DNA from: Microbacterium paraoxydans
Lineage (GTDB): Bacteria > Actinomycetota > Actinomycetes > Actinomycetales > Microbacteriaceae
Direction: 5' to 3'
Length of the DNA: 64,000 nucleotides
Assembly: GCF_018224615.1 (NCBI RefSeq)
Contig: NZ_JAGTUK010000003.1
Span: forward strand, 420,339 to 484,338
Shown: piece after piece, positions 39,410 through 48,442 of the stretch
Layout of the letters: every line of letters begins with the position of its first letter
Numbering within the stretch: position 1 is the stretch's first letter
Made by a program: the position numbers and the translations under genes
The notes under the pieces: model-generated
Databases searched by the model: none
Told to the model about the DNA's origin: nothing
What the model saw: the letters and a program-made list of their open reading frames with translations, nothing else

Positions 39410-40868
39410 CCCCAAAGGCTTTCTGAAGGTGACCGAGCGGGAGCTTCCCGCTCGCCGACCGGTGCCCGTGCGCATCATGGACTGGAAAGAGGTCTACGAG
39501 CCGGGCGACAAGGCGGTCCTGCGCCGCCAGGCGAGTCGCTGCATGGACTGTGGCGTGCCGTTCTGCCACTCCGGCTGCCCGCTCGGGAACCTCATCCCCG
39601 AGTGGAACGATCTCACCTGGCGCGGCGAGGGTCGTGCCGCGATCGAGCGTCTGCACGCGACGAACAACTTCCCGGAGTTCACGGGTCGGCTGTGCCCCGC
39701 GCCGTGCGAGAGCTCGTGCGTGCTGGGGATCAACCAGCCGGCGGTGACGATCAAGCAGATCGAGGTCACGATCATCGACGAGGCCTTCGCGAAGGGCTGG
39801 GTCGAGCCGGAGCCGCCGCAGCGCCTCACCGGCAAGACCGTGGCCGTGGTGGGCTCCGGCCCCGCAGGTCTCGCGGCCGCGCAGCAGCTGACGCGCGCCG
39901 GACACACGGTTGCGGTGTTCGAGCGTGACGACCGCATCGGCGGCCTGCTGCGCTACGGGATCCCCGACTTCAAGATGGAGAAGACCCAGCTCGAGACGCG
40001 CCTGCGCCAGATGCAGGAGGAGGGCACGCGGTTCCGTGCCGGCGTCGAGATCGGCAAGGACATCTCCTGGGCCGACCTGCGTGCGCGCTACGACGCGGTC
40101 GTGATCGCGACGGGCGCCACGGTGCCGCGCGACCTCCCGATCCCTGGGCGCGACCTCGACGGCGTGCACTTCGCGATGGAGTACCTGGTCGAGTCCAACC
40201 ACGCGGTGGCGGGCGACGCTGTCCCCGGTCAGATCTCGGCCGAGGGCAAGCACGTGATCGTGATCGGCGGTGGCGACACGGGTGCCGACTGCATCGGCAC
40301 CGCACACCGGCAGGGCGCCCTGAGCGTCACCAACCTGGCGATCGGCAAGCAGCCCAGCGCGACGCGTCCCGACCACCAGCCGTGGCCGATGATGCCGACC
40401 GTGTTCGAGGTGCAGTCTGCGCACGAGGAGGGCGGGGAGCGGGTGTTCCTCGCCTCGACGGTGGAGTTCTTGTCGAACGAGGTCGGGGAGGTGCGCGCGC
40501 TCCGCGTGGCCGAGACCGAGTACATCGACGGGCGCCGTGTTCCCAAGAGCGGCACTGAGCGTGAGATCCCGGCCGACCTGGTGCTGATCGCGATGGGCTT
40601 CACGGGGCCCGAGCAGGACGGGTACACCGAGGACACGCGTCCGCAGGTGACCGAGCGCGGCTCGTTCCACCGTGACGCGACCTACGAGTCCTCGGTTCCC
40701 GGTGTGTTCGTGGCCGGTGACGCCGGGCGCGGGCAGTCGCTCATCGTGTGGGCGATCGCGGAGGGCCGTGCGGCCGCCGCGAACGTCGACCGGTACCTCA
40801 TGGGCACCACGGTGCTGCCGGAGCCGGTGCGCCCGAGCGATGTCGCGATCGGACTCCAGCCCGCGTAG
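39402..40868 (+). CDS. gltD: Glutamate synthase small subunit
   Basis: It takes electrons from NADPH through FAD and iron-sulfur clusters to GltB. The 488-residue protein has N-terminal cysteine groups for two [4Fe-4S] clusters ([18 protein letters not shown] and [12 protein letters not shown]), the FAD fingerprint [17 protein letters not shown], the NADPH fingerprint [15 protein letters not shown] and a final [24 protein letters not shown] 39402 with GGAGG upstream overlaps the gltB end, so both subunits are made together. Confidence 0.97.
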   Translation: MADPKGFLKVTERELPARRPVPVRIMDWKEVYEPGDKAVLRRQASRCMDCGVPFCHSGCPLGNLIPEWNDLTWRGEGRAAIERLHATNNFPEFTGRLCPAPCESSCVLGINQPAVTIKQIEVTIIDEAFAKGWVEPEPPQRLTGKTVAVVGSGPAGLAAAQQLTRAGHTVAVFERDDRIGGLLRYGIPDFKMEKTQLETRLRQMQEEGTRFRAGVEIGKDISWADLRARYDAVVIATGATVPRDLPIPGRDLDGVHFAMEYLVESNHAVAGDAVPGQISAEGKHVIVIGGGDTGADCIGTAHRQGALSVTNLAIGKQPSATRPDHQPWPMMPTVFEVQSAHEEGGERVFLASTVEFLSNEVGEVRALRVAETEYIDGRRVPKSGTEREIPADLVLIAMGFTGPEQDGYTEDTRPQVTERGSFHRDATYESSVPGVFVAGDAGRGQSLIVWAIAEGRAAAANVDRYLMGTTVLPEPVRPSDVAIGLQPA

Positions 40869-40871
40869 GCT
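40866..40871 (+). promoter_or_regulatory. Candidate -10 box for pyk
   Basis: TAGGCT overlaps the gltD stop, 57 bases before pyk. A second TANNNT match, TACCCT at 40912-40917, lies right before the ribosome-binding site. The first gives a normal leader of about 50 bases and is preferred. Confidence 0.45.
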
Positions 40872-40927
40872 GGGGCGGGCACCGTCGCCTGTTCTTCCAT
40901 CCCCCGATTTCTACCCTGGAGAGTTCT

Positions 40928-42376
40928 TTGAGACGCGCGAAAATCGTCGCCACCCTGGGCCCCGCCACTTCCACGTATGAGACGGTGCGTGCACTGATCG
41001 ACGCGGGTGTGGACGTGGCCCGACTGAACCTCAGCCACGGCGACTACTCCGTGCACGAGAACAACTACGCGAACGTGCGTCGTGCGGCGGAGGACTCCGG
41101 TCGTGCCGTGGCGATCCTGGTCGACCTGCAGGGGCCGAAGATCCGCCTCGGGCGTTTCGAGGACGGGCCGTACGAGCTCGCCAAGGGCGACATCTTCAAG
41201 ATCACCACCGAGGACATCATCGGCAACAAGGAGATCTGCGGCACCACGTTCAAGGGCCTGCCCCACGACGTGAAGCCGGGCGACTTCCTGCTGATCGACG
41301 ACGGCAAGGTGCGCGTCGAGGTCGTCGAGACCGATGGCGTCACGGTCACCACGCGCGTGGTGGTCGCCGGTGCCGTCTCCAACAACAAGGGCATCAACCT
41401 GCCCGGTGTCGCCGTCAACGTTCCGGCGCTAAGCGAGAAGGACGAGGACGACCTGCGGTGGGGCCTGCGCACGGGTGCCGACCTGATCGCACTGTCGTTC
41501 GTGCGCAACGCGGCCGACGTGACGCGCGTGCACGAGATCATGGCGGAGGAGGGCGTGCGCGTCCCCGTGATCGCCAAGATCGAGAAGCCGCAGGCGGTCG
41601 ACGCGCTCGAGGAGATCGTCGACGCGTTCGACGGCATCATGGTCGCCCGCGGCGACCTGGGCGTCGAACTGCCGCTGGAGGCCGTGCCGATCGTGCAGAA
41701 GCGCGCCGTCGAGCTGGCCCGCCGCAACGCGAAGCCCGTGATCGTGGCCACGCAGATGCTCGAGTCGATGATCAACAGCCCGGTGCCGACGCGCGCCGAG
41801 ACCTCCGACGTCGCGAACGCGGTGCTCGACGGTGCCGACGCGGTCATGCTCTCGGGCGAGACCAGCGTGGGCGACTACCCGGTGGTCGTGGTCGAGACCA
41901 TGGCACGCATCATCGAGTCCACCGAGGAGCACGGTCTGGAGCGCATCCTGCCGCTCACCACGAAGCCTCGCACTCAGGGTGGCGCGATCACGCTGGCGGC
42001 TCTCGAGGTCGCCGAGTTCGTCGACGCGAAGTTCCTGTGCGTGTTCACCCAGTCGGGTGATTCTGCGCGTCGTCTGTCGCGTCTGCGTTCTCGCATCCCG
42101 ATGCTGGCGTTCACGCCCGAACCGGCCATCCGGCGCCGCATGGCGCTCACGTGGGGTCTGCGCTCCACGCTGGTCGACATGGTGCAGCACACCGACCTGA
42201 TGTACCACCAGGTCGACGAGTATCTGTTGGAGAACGGGCTGGCGGTCGAGGGCGACAAGGTCGTTGTGATCTCCGGTTCCCCTCCCGGGATCGTGGGCTC
42301 GACGAACGACCTCCGTGTGCACAAGGTCGGCGACGCCATGCGTGGTGCCGCGCCGATCTACAAGGCGGGCGTCTGA
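40928..42376 (+). CDS. pyk: Pyruvate kinase
   Basis: It makes pyruvate and ATP from phosphoenolpyruvate and ADP, the last step of glycolysis. The 482-residue protein starts LRRAKIVATLGPATSTYE, matching the usual RRAKIV start of actinobacterial enzymes. It has VARLNLSHGDY, the catalytic segment VIAKIEKPQAVDALEEI, MVARGDLGVELPLE and the signature DAVMLSGETSVGDYP, then the C-terminal domain. No ATG or GTG fits; TTG 40928 with GGAGAG at 40918-40923 is the start. A strong hairpin follows the gene. Confidence 0.95.
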   Translation: MRRAKIVATLGPATSTYETVRALIDAGVDVARLNLSHGDYSVHENNYANVRRAAEDSGRAVAILVDLQGPKIRLGRFEDGPYELAKGDIFKITTEDIIGNKEICGTTFKGLPHDVKPGDFLLIDDGKVRVEVVETDGVTVTTRVVVAGAVSNNKGINLPGVAVNVPALSEKDEDDLRWGLRTGADLIALSFVRNAADVTRVHEIMAEEGVRVPVIAKIEKPQAVDALEEIVDAFDGIMVARGDLGVELPLEAVPIVQKRAVELARRNAKPVIVATQMLESMINSPVPTRAETSDVANAVLDGADAVMLSGETSVGDYPVVVVETMARIIESTEEHGLERILPLTTKPRTQGGAITLAALEVAEFVDAKFLCVFTQSGDSARRLSRLRSRIPMLAFTPEPAIRRRMALTWGLRSTLVDMVQHTDLMYHQVDEYLLENGLAVEGDKVVVISGSPPGIVGSTNDLRVHKVGDAMRGAAPIYKAGV

Positions 42377-42390
42377 CGCACGAGCTGTCG

Positions 42391-42420
42391 GAAGGGGCGG
42401 GGCTGCGGCCTCGCCCCTTC
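42391..42420 (+). terminator. Intrinsic terminator after pyk
   Basis: GAAGGGGCGGGG pairs with CCTCGCCCCTTC (12 pairs, one G-U) over a 6-base loop, 15 bases after the pyk stop; a short T-containing stretch follows. Confidence 0.75.
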
Positions 42421-42471
42421 TGCATGTTCCGGTGCCGCGTCAAGCCTCTGGGGGCCCACCGATAGGCGGGA

Positions 42472-42477
42472 TAGCGT
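42472..42477 (+). promoter_or_regulatory. Leaderless-type -10 box for the hydrolase at 42484
   Basis: TAGCGT ends 6 bases before ATG 42484; there is no ribosome-binding site. Confidence 0.5.
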
Positions 42478-42483
42478 GACCTC

Positions 42484-43272
42484 ATGATCTCCCGTCGCCG
42501 CCTCGTCCTCGTTTCGGGGATGACGTTCCGGCTCCTCGAGAGTCCGCGTCCAGCCGGTTCATCGGTGCCCACGATCGTGCTGGTCCACGGCATCGGGATG
42601 TCCCACCGCTACCTGTCCCGGCTGCACGAGCGTCTCGCGGCCTCGACGCGGGTCGTGTCGGTGGACCTGCCGGGATTCGGCGGGCTGCCCCGGCCCGCCT
42701 TCGAGCTGTCCGTGGAGCGCATGGCGAGCGGCCTGGCGACGGCGATCGCCACCCTCGAGGACGATCGCATCGTCCTGGTCGGTCATTCGATGGGGGCGCA
42801 GTGGGCCGTGGAGACCGCGCTGCGCCATCCCGAGCTCGTGCGCGCCGTCGTGGCGATCGGTCCGGTGGTCGACGCCCGGCATCAGACGCTGGGCGCGCAG
42901 GCTCGGGCGCTCGCGCTCGACACCCTGGGTGAGACGCCCGCGATCAATGCGATCGTATTCACGGACTACCTGCGCTGCGGCGTGCGCTGGTATCTCCGCC
43001 AGGCGCGCCACATGATGGCGTATCCGATCGAGCGTCGCGCCGCGGGGCTCGCGGTGCCGCTGTTGGTGATGCGCGGGGGAGCGGATCCGGTGGCCGGGCG
43101 GGGGTGGTGCCGTCGCCTCCGTGATGCTGCGCCGGTCGCTCGACTGGTCGAGATCCCGGGTCACCATCATGTGGCGCAGCAATCCTCGCCGCGCGCGGTT
43201 GCGAGCGCGATCCTGACGCACACGGCCGCGGCGTGGCCTGTGTCGGTCGCGGCGGCGGGGGAGGCGATGTGA
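42484..43272 (+). CDS. Alpha/beta-fold hydrolase
   Basis: A 262-residue hydrolase of the alpha/beta fold. The oxyanion segment VLVHGIGMSHRYLSRLHERL, nucleophile elbow GHSMGAQWAVETAL, acid in MRGGADPVAG and the His in PGHHHVAQ form a complete Ser-Asp-His triad. There is no signal peptide, so it is probably cytoplasmic. The substrate is unknown; esterase and C-C hydrolase members look alike at this level. The stop overlaps a second hydrolase gene by 4 bases, so the two probably form an operon. Confidence 0.85.
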   Translation: MISRRRLVLVSGMTFRLLESPRPAGSSVPTIVLVHGIGMSHRYLSRLHERLAASTRVVSVDLPGFGGLPRPAFELSVERMASGLATAIATLEDDRIVLVGHSMGAQWAVETALRHPELVRAVVAIGPVVDARHQTLGAQARALALDTLGETPAINAIVFTDYLRCGVRWYLRQARHMMAYPIERRAAGLAVPLLVMRGGADPVAGRGWCRRLRDAAPVARLVEIPGHHHVAQQSSPRAVASAILTHTAAAWPVSVAAAGEAM

Positions 43273-43934
43273 GCGGTGTGCGGAGACGGCTCGGCTGGTG
43301 GGCGGCCGACTATGTCTACGCCGGGTACTGGCAGGTGCGTTCCTTTTTCGGGCGCTCCGATCCCCGACGGTTCTTGTCGGGAGACGGGGCACCGATCGTG
43401 GTGCTTGCCGGCGTGTACGAGTCGTGGCGCTTCCTGGAGCCGTTGATCGTGGCGCTGCACGAACGCGGACATCCGGTGCACGTCGTGGACGCGCTGCGCC
43501 GCAATCGCGATCCGGTGGTCGACGAGGCGGCGCAGGTCGCCGAGTATCTCCGGGCTCAGGAGCTGTCCGGCGTCATCCTCGTGGCGCACAGCAAGGGCGG
43601 GCTCGCCGGCAAGCTCGCGATGACGGGGGAACAGGGGTATCGGATCCGCGCGATGCTCGCGATCGCGACGCCGTTCGGCGGTTCGCGCTATGCCCGCCGC
43701 ATGCCCGGACGCGTGCTACGCGCTTTCGCTCCGAACGATCCCTCGATCCTCGCGCTCGCGAGGGAGCGCGACGTGAACGGCAGGATCGTGTCGGTGTACG
43801 CCGGCTTCGATCCCCACATCCCGGAGGGCAGTGAGCTTCCCGGGGCGAAGAACGTGCGGCTCGACACCGGCGGTCACTTCCGGATCCTGGCCCATCCGCG
43901 CGTGCTGGCGGAGCTCGCAGCGCTTGCCGAGTGA
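43269..43934 (+). CDS. Lipase-like alpha/beta hydrolase
   Basis: A 221-residue protein with a short N-terminal amphipathic part (RRLGWWAADYVYAGYWQVRSFF) and a lipase-type core: PIVVLAGVYESWRFLEPL, nucleophile elbow VAHSKGGLAGKLA, IATPFGGSRYARR, and a probable acid and His in GFDPHIPEG and TGGHFRILAHP. This resembles small triacylglycerol-lipase or PGAP1-like proteins acting near membranes. It overlaps the preceding hydrolase (GTGA); GTG 43269 is chosen for that reason. tRNA-Leu lies convergent downstream. Confidence 0.82.
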   Translation: MSGVRRRLGWWAADYVYAGYWQVRSFFGRSDPRRFLSGDGAPIVVLAGVYESWRFLEPLIVALHERGHPVHVVDALRRNRDPVVDEAAQVAEYLRAQELSGVILVAHSKGGLAGKLAMTGEQGYRIRAMLAIATPFGGSRYARRMPGRVLRAFAPNDPSILALARERDVNGRIVSVYAGFDPHIPEGSELPGAKNVRLDTGGHFRILAHPRVLAELAALAE

Positions 43935-43948
43935 GCTCGCGCACCGTG

Positions 43949-44031
43949 TGCCGGCGGTGGGACTCGAACCCACACGCCCTTTCGGACAAAGCATTTTGAG
44001 TGCTCCGCGTCTGCCATTCCGCCACGCCGGC
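43949..44031 (-). tRNA. tRNA-Leu (anticodon CAA)
   Basis: On the minus strand an 83-base class II tRNA is seen: 7-pair acceptor stem GCCGGCG/CGCCGGC with discriminator A, anticodon stem GAGCA/TGCTT with loop CTCAAAA giving anticodon CAA (plus-strand 43996-43998), a long variable arm (TGTCCGAAAGGGCG) and the T arm GTGGG-TTCGAGT-CCCAC. The long variable arm and anticodon both indicate leucine, reading UUG. The 3' CCA is not encoded. Confidence 0.96.
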
Positions 44032-44049
44032 CCGTGTGTCGCGTCTTCG

Positions 44050-44055
44050 ACTGTA
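44050..44055 (-). promoter_or_regulatory. Possible -10 box for tRNA-Leu
   Basis: On the minus strand TACAGT lies 18 bases before the mature 5' end, a suitable distance for a short precursor leader. No -35 box is obvious. Confidence 0.4.
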
Positions 44056-44119
44056 GCGCAGCCGAGCCGGATCACCGGGCCGGGGCGGGCGGTTCAGCCG
44101 AGCCGTGTGCCCTCTCCAG

Positions 44120-44125
44120 TAGGAT
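44120..44125 (+). promoter_or_regulatory. Leaderless-type -10 box for the PdtaR-like gene
   Basis: TAGGAT ends 7 bases before GTG 44133, with no ribosome-binding site fitting that codon. It supports GTG 44133 over the in-frame ATG 44124, which would lie inside the box. Confidence 0.55.
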
Positions 44126-44132
44126 GGAGTCC

Positions 44133-44750
44133 GTGACCGAGCAAGAACAGGCTGAGCAGCCCACGGCATCCGCACCCCGACGCGTCGTCGTCGCCGAAGA
44201 CGAGTCGCTGATCCGTCTCGACATCGTCGAGATCCTGCGCGACAACGGCTTCGATGTCGTCGGTGAGGCCGGCGACGGCGAGACGGCCGTCGCTCTCGCG
44301 ACCGAGTTGCGCCCCGACCTGGTCATCATGGACGTCAAGATGCCTCAGCTCGACGGCATCAGCGCCGCGGAGAAGCTGCACAAGGGCAACATCGCCCCGG
44401 TGGTGCTGCTGACGGCCTTCAGCCAGAAGGAGCTCGTGGAGCGGGCGAGCGAGGCCGGCGCGCTGGCCTACGTCGTGAAGCCGTTCACCCCGAACGACCT
44501 GCTCCCGGCGATCGAGATCGCGCTGGCGAGGCACGAGCAGATCATCACGCTCGAGGCCGAGGTGGCCGACATGGTCGAGCGTTTCGAGACCCGCAAGCTG
44601 GTCGATCGCGCGAAGGGCCTGCTGAACGAGAAGATGGGGCTCAGCGAGCCCGAGGCGTTCCGCTGGATTCAGAAGGCTTCGATGGACCGTCGCCTCACGA
44701 TGCAGGACGTCGCGAAGGCGATCATCGAGCAGCTCGCACCGAAGAAGTAG
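44133..44750 (+). CDS. pdtaR: ANTAR-domain response regulator, PdtaR-like
   Basis: A 205-residue response regulator that should bind nascent RNA and prevent termination when phosphorylated. The receiver domain (about residues 17-135) has the acidic pocket AEDESL, phospho-acceptor Asp in LVIMDVKMP, Thr in LLTAFS and Lys in YVVKPF. A coiled helix (HEQIITLEAEVADMVERFETRK) leads to an ANTAR domain, LVDRAKGLLNEKMGLSEPEAFRWIQKASMDRRLTM. The sequence follows M. tuberculosis PdtaR (Rv1626) closely, also located upstream of polA. Its kinase partner is not encoded here. Confidence 0.93.
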   Translation: MTEQEQAEQPTASAPRRVVVAEDESLIRLDIVEILRDNGFDVVGEAGDGETAVALATELRPDLVIMDVKMPQLDGISAAEKLHKGNIAPVVLLTAFSQKELVERASEAGALAYVVKPFTPNDLLPAIEIALARHEQIITLEAEVADMVERFETRKLVDRAKGLLNEKMGLSEPEAFRWIQKASMDRRLTMQDVAKAIIEQLAPKK

Positions 44751-44752
44751 CG

Positions 44753-45322
44753 ATGACGGTGCTCCGCCTCGATGCCGAGCACCTGCTGCGGCCCGTGCGT
44801 GTGGGCGATGGCCCCGGCATCGCGGCGGCCTACCGCGCGAACCGCGAGCACCTCGCACCGTGGGAGCCGGAGCGCGACGCGGCCTTCTTCACCGACGAGT
44901 GGCAAGAGCGTCACGTCGCCCAGTGCCTCGCGGAAGCGGAGTCGGGACGGAGCCTGCGATTCCTCGTGGTGGCCGACGACGGTTCGATCCGGGGCCGCGT
45001 CAACCTCAACACGATCGTGCGCGGTGCGTTCTGGAACGCCGACCTCGGCTACTGGATCGATGCGTCGCGCCTGCGCCGAGGGCTCGCCGGGCGGGCGGTG
45101 ACGCTCGTGGCGGAGCACGCGCGAACGGAACTGCACCTGCATCGGCTCCAGGCTGCGACGCTGCTGCACAACGTGGCGTCGCAACGCGTGCTGGAGGGAA
45201 GCGGGTTCGAGCGCATCGGGCTCGCGCCGAAGTATCTGCGCATCGCGGGAGAGTGGCAGGACCACGTGCTGTTCCAGCTCCTGCTGGAGGAACCGCTCAG
45301 CCCCCGGCGGGAACATCCTTGA
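44753..45322 (+). CDS. RimJ/RimL-type GNAT acetyltransferase
   Basis: A 189-residue acetyltransferase related to the ribosomal-protein N-acetyltransferases. ANREHLAPWEPERD, GYWIDASRLRRGLAGRAVTLV (acetyl-CoA loop) and HNVASQRVLEGSGFERIG are the usual segments. It begins 2 bases after the PdtaR-like gene and may be co-transcribed. The target is unknown. Its 3' end overlaps the convergent thioesterase gene by 26 bases. Confidence 0.85.
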   Translation: MTVLRLDAEHLLRPVRVGDGPGIAAAYRANREHLAPWEPERDAAFFTDEWQERHVAQCLAEAESGRSLRFLVVADDGSIRGRVNLNTIVRGAFWNADLGYWIDASRLRRGLAGRAVTLVAEHARTELHLHRLQAATLLHNVASQRVLEGSGFERIGLAPKYLRIAGEWQDHVLFQLLLEEPLSPRREHP

Positions 45323-45725
45323 TCATGTTCGTAATCCGGATCGTCGAGCAGCGGCGGCCCTGATCATCGGTGACCACGATCTCGTGCACCGTGATGCTGC
45401 GGCCGAGATGCACCGGGGTGCAAACGCCGGTGACGATCCCGGAGGTCGCGGAACGCGTGTGGGTGGCATTGATGTCGACACCGACGGCCAGGCGTCCTTC
45501 ACCCGCGTGGAGGTTGGCCGCCATCGAGCCGAGCGACTCGCCGAGCACGACGTAGGCGCCGCCGTGCATGAGGCCGACGGGCTGGGTGTTGCCGGCGACC
45601 GGCATGGTCGCGACGCATCGGTCGACCCCGAACTCGACGAACTCCATGCCCATCTTCTCGGCCAGTGCGCCCATGCCGCGGGCGGCCGCCCACTCGAGCC
45701 CTTCGCTGGTCGCGACGTCGCCCAT
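45297..45725 (-). CDS. PaaI-type hotdog-fold thioesterase
   Basis: A 142-residue hotdog protein, cytoplasmic, probably an acyl-CoA thioesterase. The family signature is VGLMHGGAYVVLGESLGSMAA with the HGG turn and the acid that follows; VGVDINATHTRSATSGIVTG and STIRITNM complete the fold. ATG 45725 on the minus strand is preceded by GAGGAGG at good spacing; the frame is open far upstream antisense to polA, which I do not count. It lies divergent from polA with 45 bases between start codons. Confidence 0.87.
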   Translation of the reverse strand: MGDVATSEGLEWAAARGMGALAEKMGMEFVEFGVDRCVATMPVAGNTQPVGLMHGGAYVVLGESLGSMAANLHAGEGRLAVGVDINATHTRSATSGIVTGVCTPVHLGRSITVHEIVVTDDQGRRCSTIRITNMIKDVPAGG

Positions 45726-45758
45726 GCATCCTCCTCTGCGGGTGTCCGTGCTCCTCGT

Positions 45759-45764
45759 TAGGCT
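45759..45764 (+). promoter_or_regulatory. Leaderless-type -10 box for polA
   Basis: TAGGCT ends 6 bases before GTG 45771; no ribosome-binding site is present. Confidence 0.6.
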
Positions 45765-45770
45765 GACAGG

Positions 45771-48404
45771 GTGACGGACTCCGCAAAGCCTACCCTCATG
45801 GTCGTCGACGGCCATTCGCTCGCCTATCGCGCGTTCTTCGCGCTCCCGGTCGACAACTTCACGACGAAGGACAACCAGCACACGAACGCCATCTACGGCT
45901 TTCTGTCGATGCTGGTGAACCTCATCAAGGCCGAGCAGCCGACGCACCTCGCGATCGCGTTCGACACCTCTCGGCACTCGTTCCGCACGGATGAGTACCC
46001 GGAGTACAAGGCGACCCGCTCGGAGACTCCGCAGGAGTTCAAGGGGCAGATCCCGCTGCTGCAGGATTGCCTCGCGGCGATGTCCATCCCGGTGCTGACG
46101 CAGGAGGGCATCGAGGCCGACGACATCCTCGCGACGCTGTCCACGCAGGGCGCTGCGCAGGGTTACGACGTGCTCGTGGTCTCGGGCGATCGGGACACGA
46201 TCCAGCTCGTGACCGACGACATCACGCTCCTGTACCCGTCCGTGCAGGGCGTGTCGCAGCTCAAGCGCTACGACCCGACCACCGTGCAGGAGCGATACGG
46301 CGTCCGCCCGGAGCAGTACCCCGACATCGCGGCGCTGGTGGGCGAGACGAGCGACAACCTGCCCGGCGTGCCGAAGGTGGGGGAGAAGACCGCGGTCAAG
46401 TGGCTCACGCAGTTCGGCACGCTCGACGAACTGCTCGAGCGCGCCGACGAGATCAAGGGTGTCGTCGGCGGCAACCTCCGTGAGCACATCGAGGATGTGC
46501 GCCGAAACCGCAAGCTGAACCGGCTCCTGACCGACGTGGAGCTTCCCGTCGGCCCCGCAGACCTCGCCGTCACGCCGATCGACGCGCAGGCCGTGCGCGA
46601 CATCTTCGCGCGCCTCGAGTTCCGTACGCTGCTGCCCCGCGTGTTCGAGGCCGTGGGTGCGGGCGAGGTGGCTGACGACCCGGCAGCCGTGGTCGAGATG
46701 CCCGCGCCCGTGCAGGTGACCGGTGCCGAGCTCGCCTCGTGGGCTGCCGCGCAGGAGGGTGACGTCGCGCTGCGCGTGACGACCGCGGCCGGTGCCCCCG
46801 TCCGGCTGGGCGCCGCCACCGCGACCGAGCTGCGCGAGCTCGACTGGTCGGACGACGCGGCGACCGCGCTGCGGGAATGGCTCGAGTCCGCGGCGCCCAA
46901 GGTGCTGCACGACGCGAAGCCGCAGGTCAAGGCGCTGCGGCGACAGGGCATCCGGATCGGGGGCCTGTCGTACGACACGAGCCTCGCGGGCTGGCTGCTG
47001 CGCCCGAGCTTCCCCGACAAGACCCTGTCCGACCTGGTGCAGCGCTATCTCGGGGAGAAGCTGCCGGAGGCTGATCCGTCCCAGCTCGTTCCGGAGACCG
47101 AGGGAGCGACGCCGGCACAGGAGGCCTGGTTCATCCTGCGCGTCGCCGAGGCGCTCCGGGGCGACCTGCCCGAGTCGGTCGCCACCGTTCTCACCGACAT
47201 CGAGTTGCCGACGCTGCTGACGCTTGCCGACATGGAGCTCGCCGGCGTCGCGGTCTCGCACGAGGTGCTGTCGACCTTCTCCGGCGAGCTGGCCGCCCGC
47301 GCGGACGTGCTCGCGCAGGAGGCATTCTCCGTGGTGGGGCGAGAGTTCAACCTCGGCTCGCCCAAGCAGCTGCAGGAGGTGCTCTTCGAAGATCTGCAGC
47401 TGCCGAAGACGCGCAAGACGAAGACGGGCTACTCCACAGATGCGGCGGTGCTCGCCGACCTGCAGGAGACCAATCCGCACCCGTTCCTGAGTCTGCTGCT
47501 GCAGCACCGCGAGGCCACCAAGCTGCGTCAGATCATCGAGTCGCTCGACACGGCGATCGGTGCCGACCACCGCGTGCACACCACGTACGTGCAGACGGGC
47601 AGCCAGACCGGGCGGCTCTCCAGCACCGACCCCAACCTGCAGAACATCCCGGTGCGCACCGAGGAGTCCCGGCGCATCCGCAGCGCGTTCGAGGTGGGCG
47701 AGGGCTACGAGACGCTGCTCACGGCGGACTACTCCCAGATCGAGATGCGCATCATGGCGCACCTGTCGGGCGACGAGGGACTGATCGAGGCGTTCAACAG
47801 CGGCGAAGATCTGCACCGCTTCGTCGGGGCCCGAGTGTTCGGTGTCGAGCCGGCCGACGTCACGCCTGCCATGCGTACCAAGGTCAAGGCGATGTCGTAC
47901 GGCCTGGTGTATGGGCTGTCGGCGTTCGGCCTGTCGAAGCAGCTGCGCATCGAGCAGTCCGAAGCCAAGCAGCTCATGATCGAGTACTTCGCTCGCTTCG
48001 GTGCTGTGCGCGACTACCTGCGCGCCTCCGTGATGAAGGCGAAGGAGGACGGCTACACCGAGACCATCTTCGGTCGCCGTCGCCCCTTCCCCGACCTCGC
48101 GAGCCCCAACCGCGTGCTGCGGGAGAACGCCGAGCGTGCGGCTCTCAACGCCCCGATCCAGGGCAGCGCGGCCGACATCATGAAGATCGCGCTGTTCCAC
48201 ATCCACGATGACCTCCAGTCGGCCGACCTCTCGTCCCGAGTGCTGCTCCAGATCCACGACGAGCTCGTGGTCGAGGTGGCCCAGGGCGAGTGGGATCAGG
48301 TGGAGCAGATCGTGCGCACGCGCATGGGGGATGCCGCGCAGCTCTCCGTGCCACTCGATGTGCAGGTGGGGCGGGGCCGTGATTGGAACGAGGCGGCGCA
48401 CTGA
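45771..48404 (+). CDS. polA: DNA polymerase I
   Basis: It fills gaps and removes primers in replication and repair. The 877-residue protein has a 5'-nuclease domain (residues 1-290; MVVDGHSLAYRAFFAL, DRDTIQLV), a middle domain where the 3'-5' exonuclease acids (DxE) are not seen, so proofreading is probably lost, and a family A polymerase domain. In the last, motif A is DYSQIEMRIMAHLSGD, motif B RTKVKAMSYGLVYG and motif C IHDELVVE. The O-helix position that is Phe in E. coli is Tyr here, as in mycobacterial Pol I. Start is GTG 45771. Confidence 0.97.
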   Translation: MTDSAKPTLMVVDGHSLAYRAFFALPVDNFTTKDNQHTNAIYGFLSMLVNLIKAEQPTHLAIAFDTSRHSFRTDEYPEYKATRSETPQEFKGQIPLLQDCLAAMSIPVLTQEGIEADDILATLSTQGAAQGYDVLVVSGDRDTIQLVTDDITLLYPSVQGVSQLKRYDPTTVQERYGVRPEQYPDIAALVGETSDNLPGVPKVGEKTAVKWLTQFGTLDELLERADEIKGVVGGNLREHIEDVRRNRKLNRLLTDVELPVGPADLAVTPIDAQAVRDIFARLEFRTLLPRVFEAVGAGEVADDPAAVVEMPAPVQVTGAELASWAAAQEGDVALRVTTAAGAPVRLGAATATELRELDWSDDAATALREWLESAAPKVLHDAKPQVKALRRQGIRIGGLSYDTSLAGWLLRPSFPDKTLSDLVQRYLGEKLPEADPSQLVPETEGATPAQEAWFILRVAEALRGDLPESVATVLTDIELPTLLTLADMELAGVAVSHEVLSTFSGELAARADVLAQEAFSVVGREFNLGSPKQLQEVLFEDLQLPKTRKTKTGYSTDAAVLADLQETNPHPFLSLLLQHREATKLRQIIESLDTAIGADHRVHTTYVQTGSQTGRLSSTDPNLQNIPVRTEESRRIRSAFEVGEGYETLLTADYSQIEMRIMAHLSGDEGLIEAFNSGEDLHRFVGARVFGVEPADVTPAMRTKVKAMSYGLVYGLSAFGLSKQLRIEQSEAKQLMIEYFARFGAVRDYLRASVMKAKEDGYTETIFGRRRPFPDLASPNRVLRENAERAALNAPIQGSAADIMKIALFHIHDDLQSADLSSRVLLQIHDELVVEVAQGEWDQVEQIVRTRMGDAAQLSVPLDVQVGRGRDWNEAAH

Positions 48405-48429
48405 CCTGATCGGCGAGGGGGCCGGGGAT

Positions 48430-48435
48430 TAGGCT
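48430..48435 (+). promoter_or_regulatory. Leaderless-type -10 box for the DUF885 gene
   Basis: TAGGCT ends 7 bases before ATG 48443, without a ribosome-binding site. Confidence 0.55.
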
Positions 48436-48442
48436 GGAAGCT

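Noticed and set aside
34805..39478. A 1557-codon open frame on the minus strand
   Set aside because: It is the exact shadow of gltB on the other strand, a common effect of high GC with biased third positions; composition is Arg/Asp/Leu-rich and no family motif is seen.
45726..48401. Upstream continuation of the thioesterase frame on the minus strand
   Set aside because: Antisense to polA; the hotdog protein starts at ATG 45725 with a strong ribosome-binding site, and the rest shows no family similarity.
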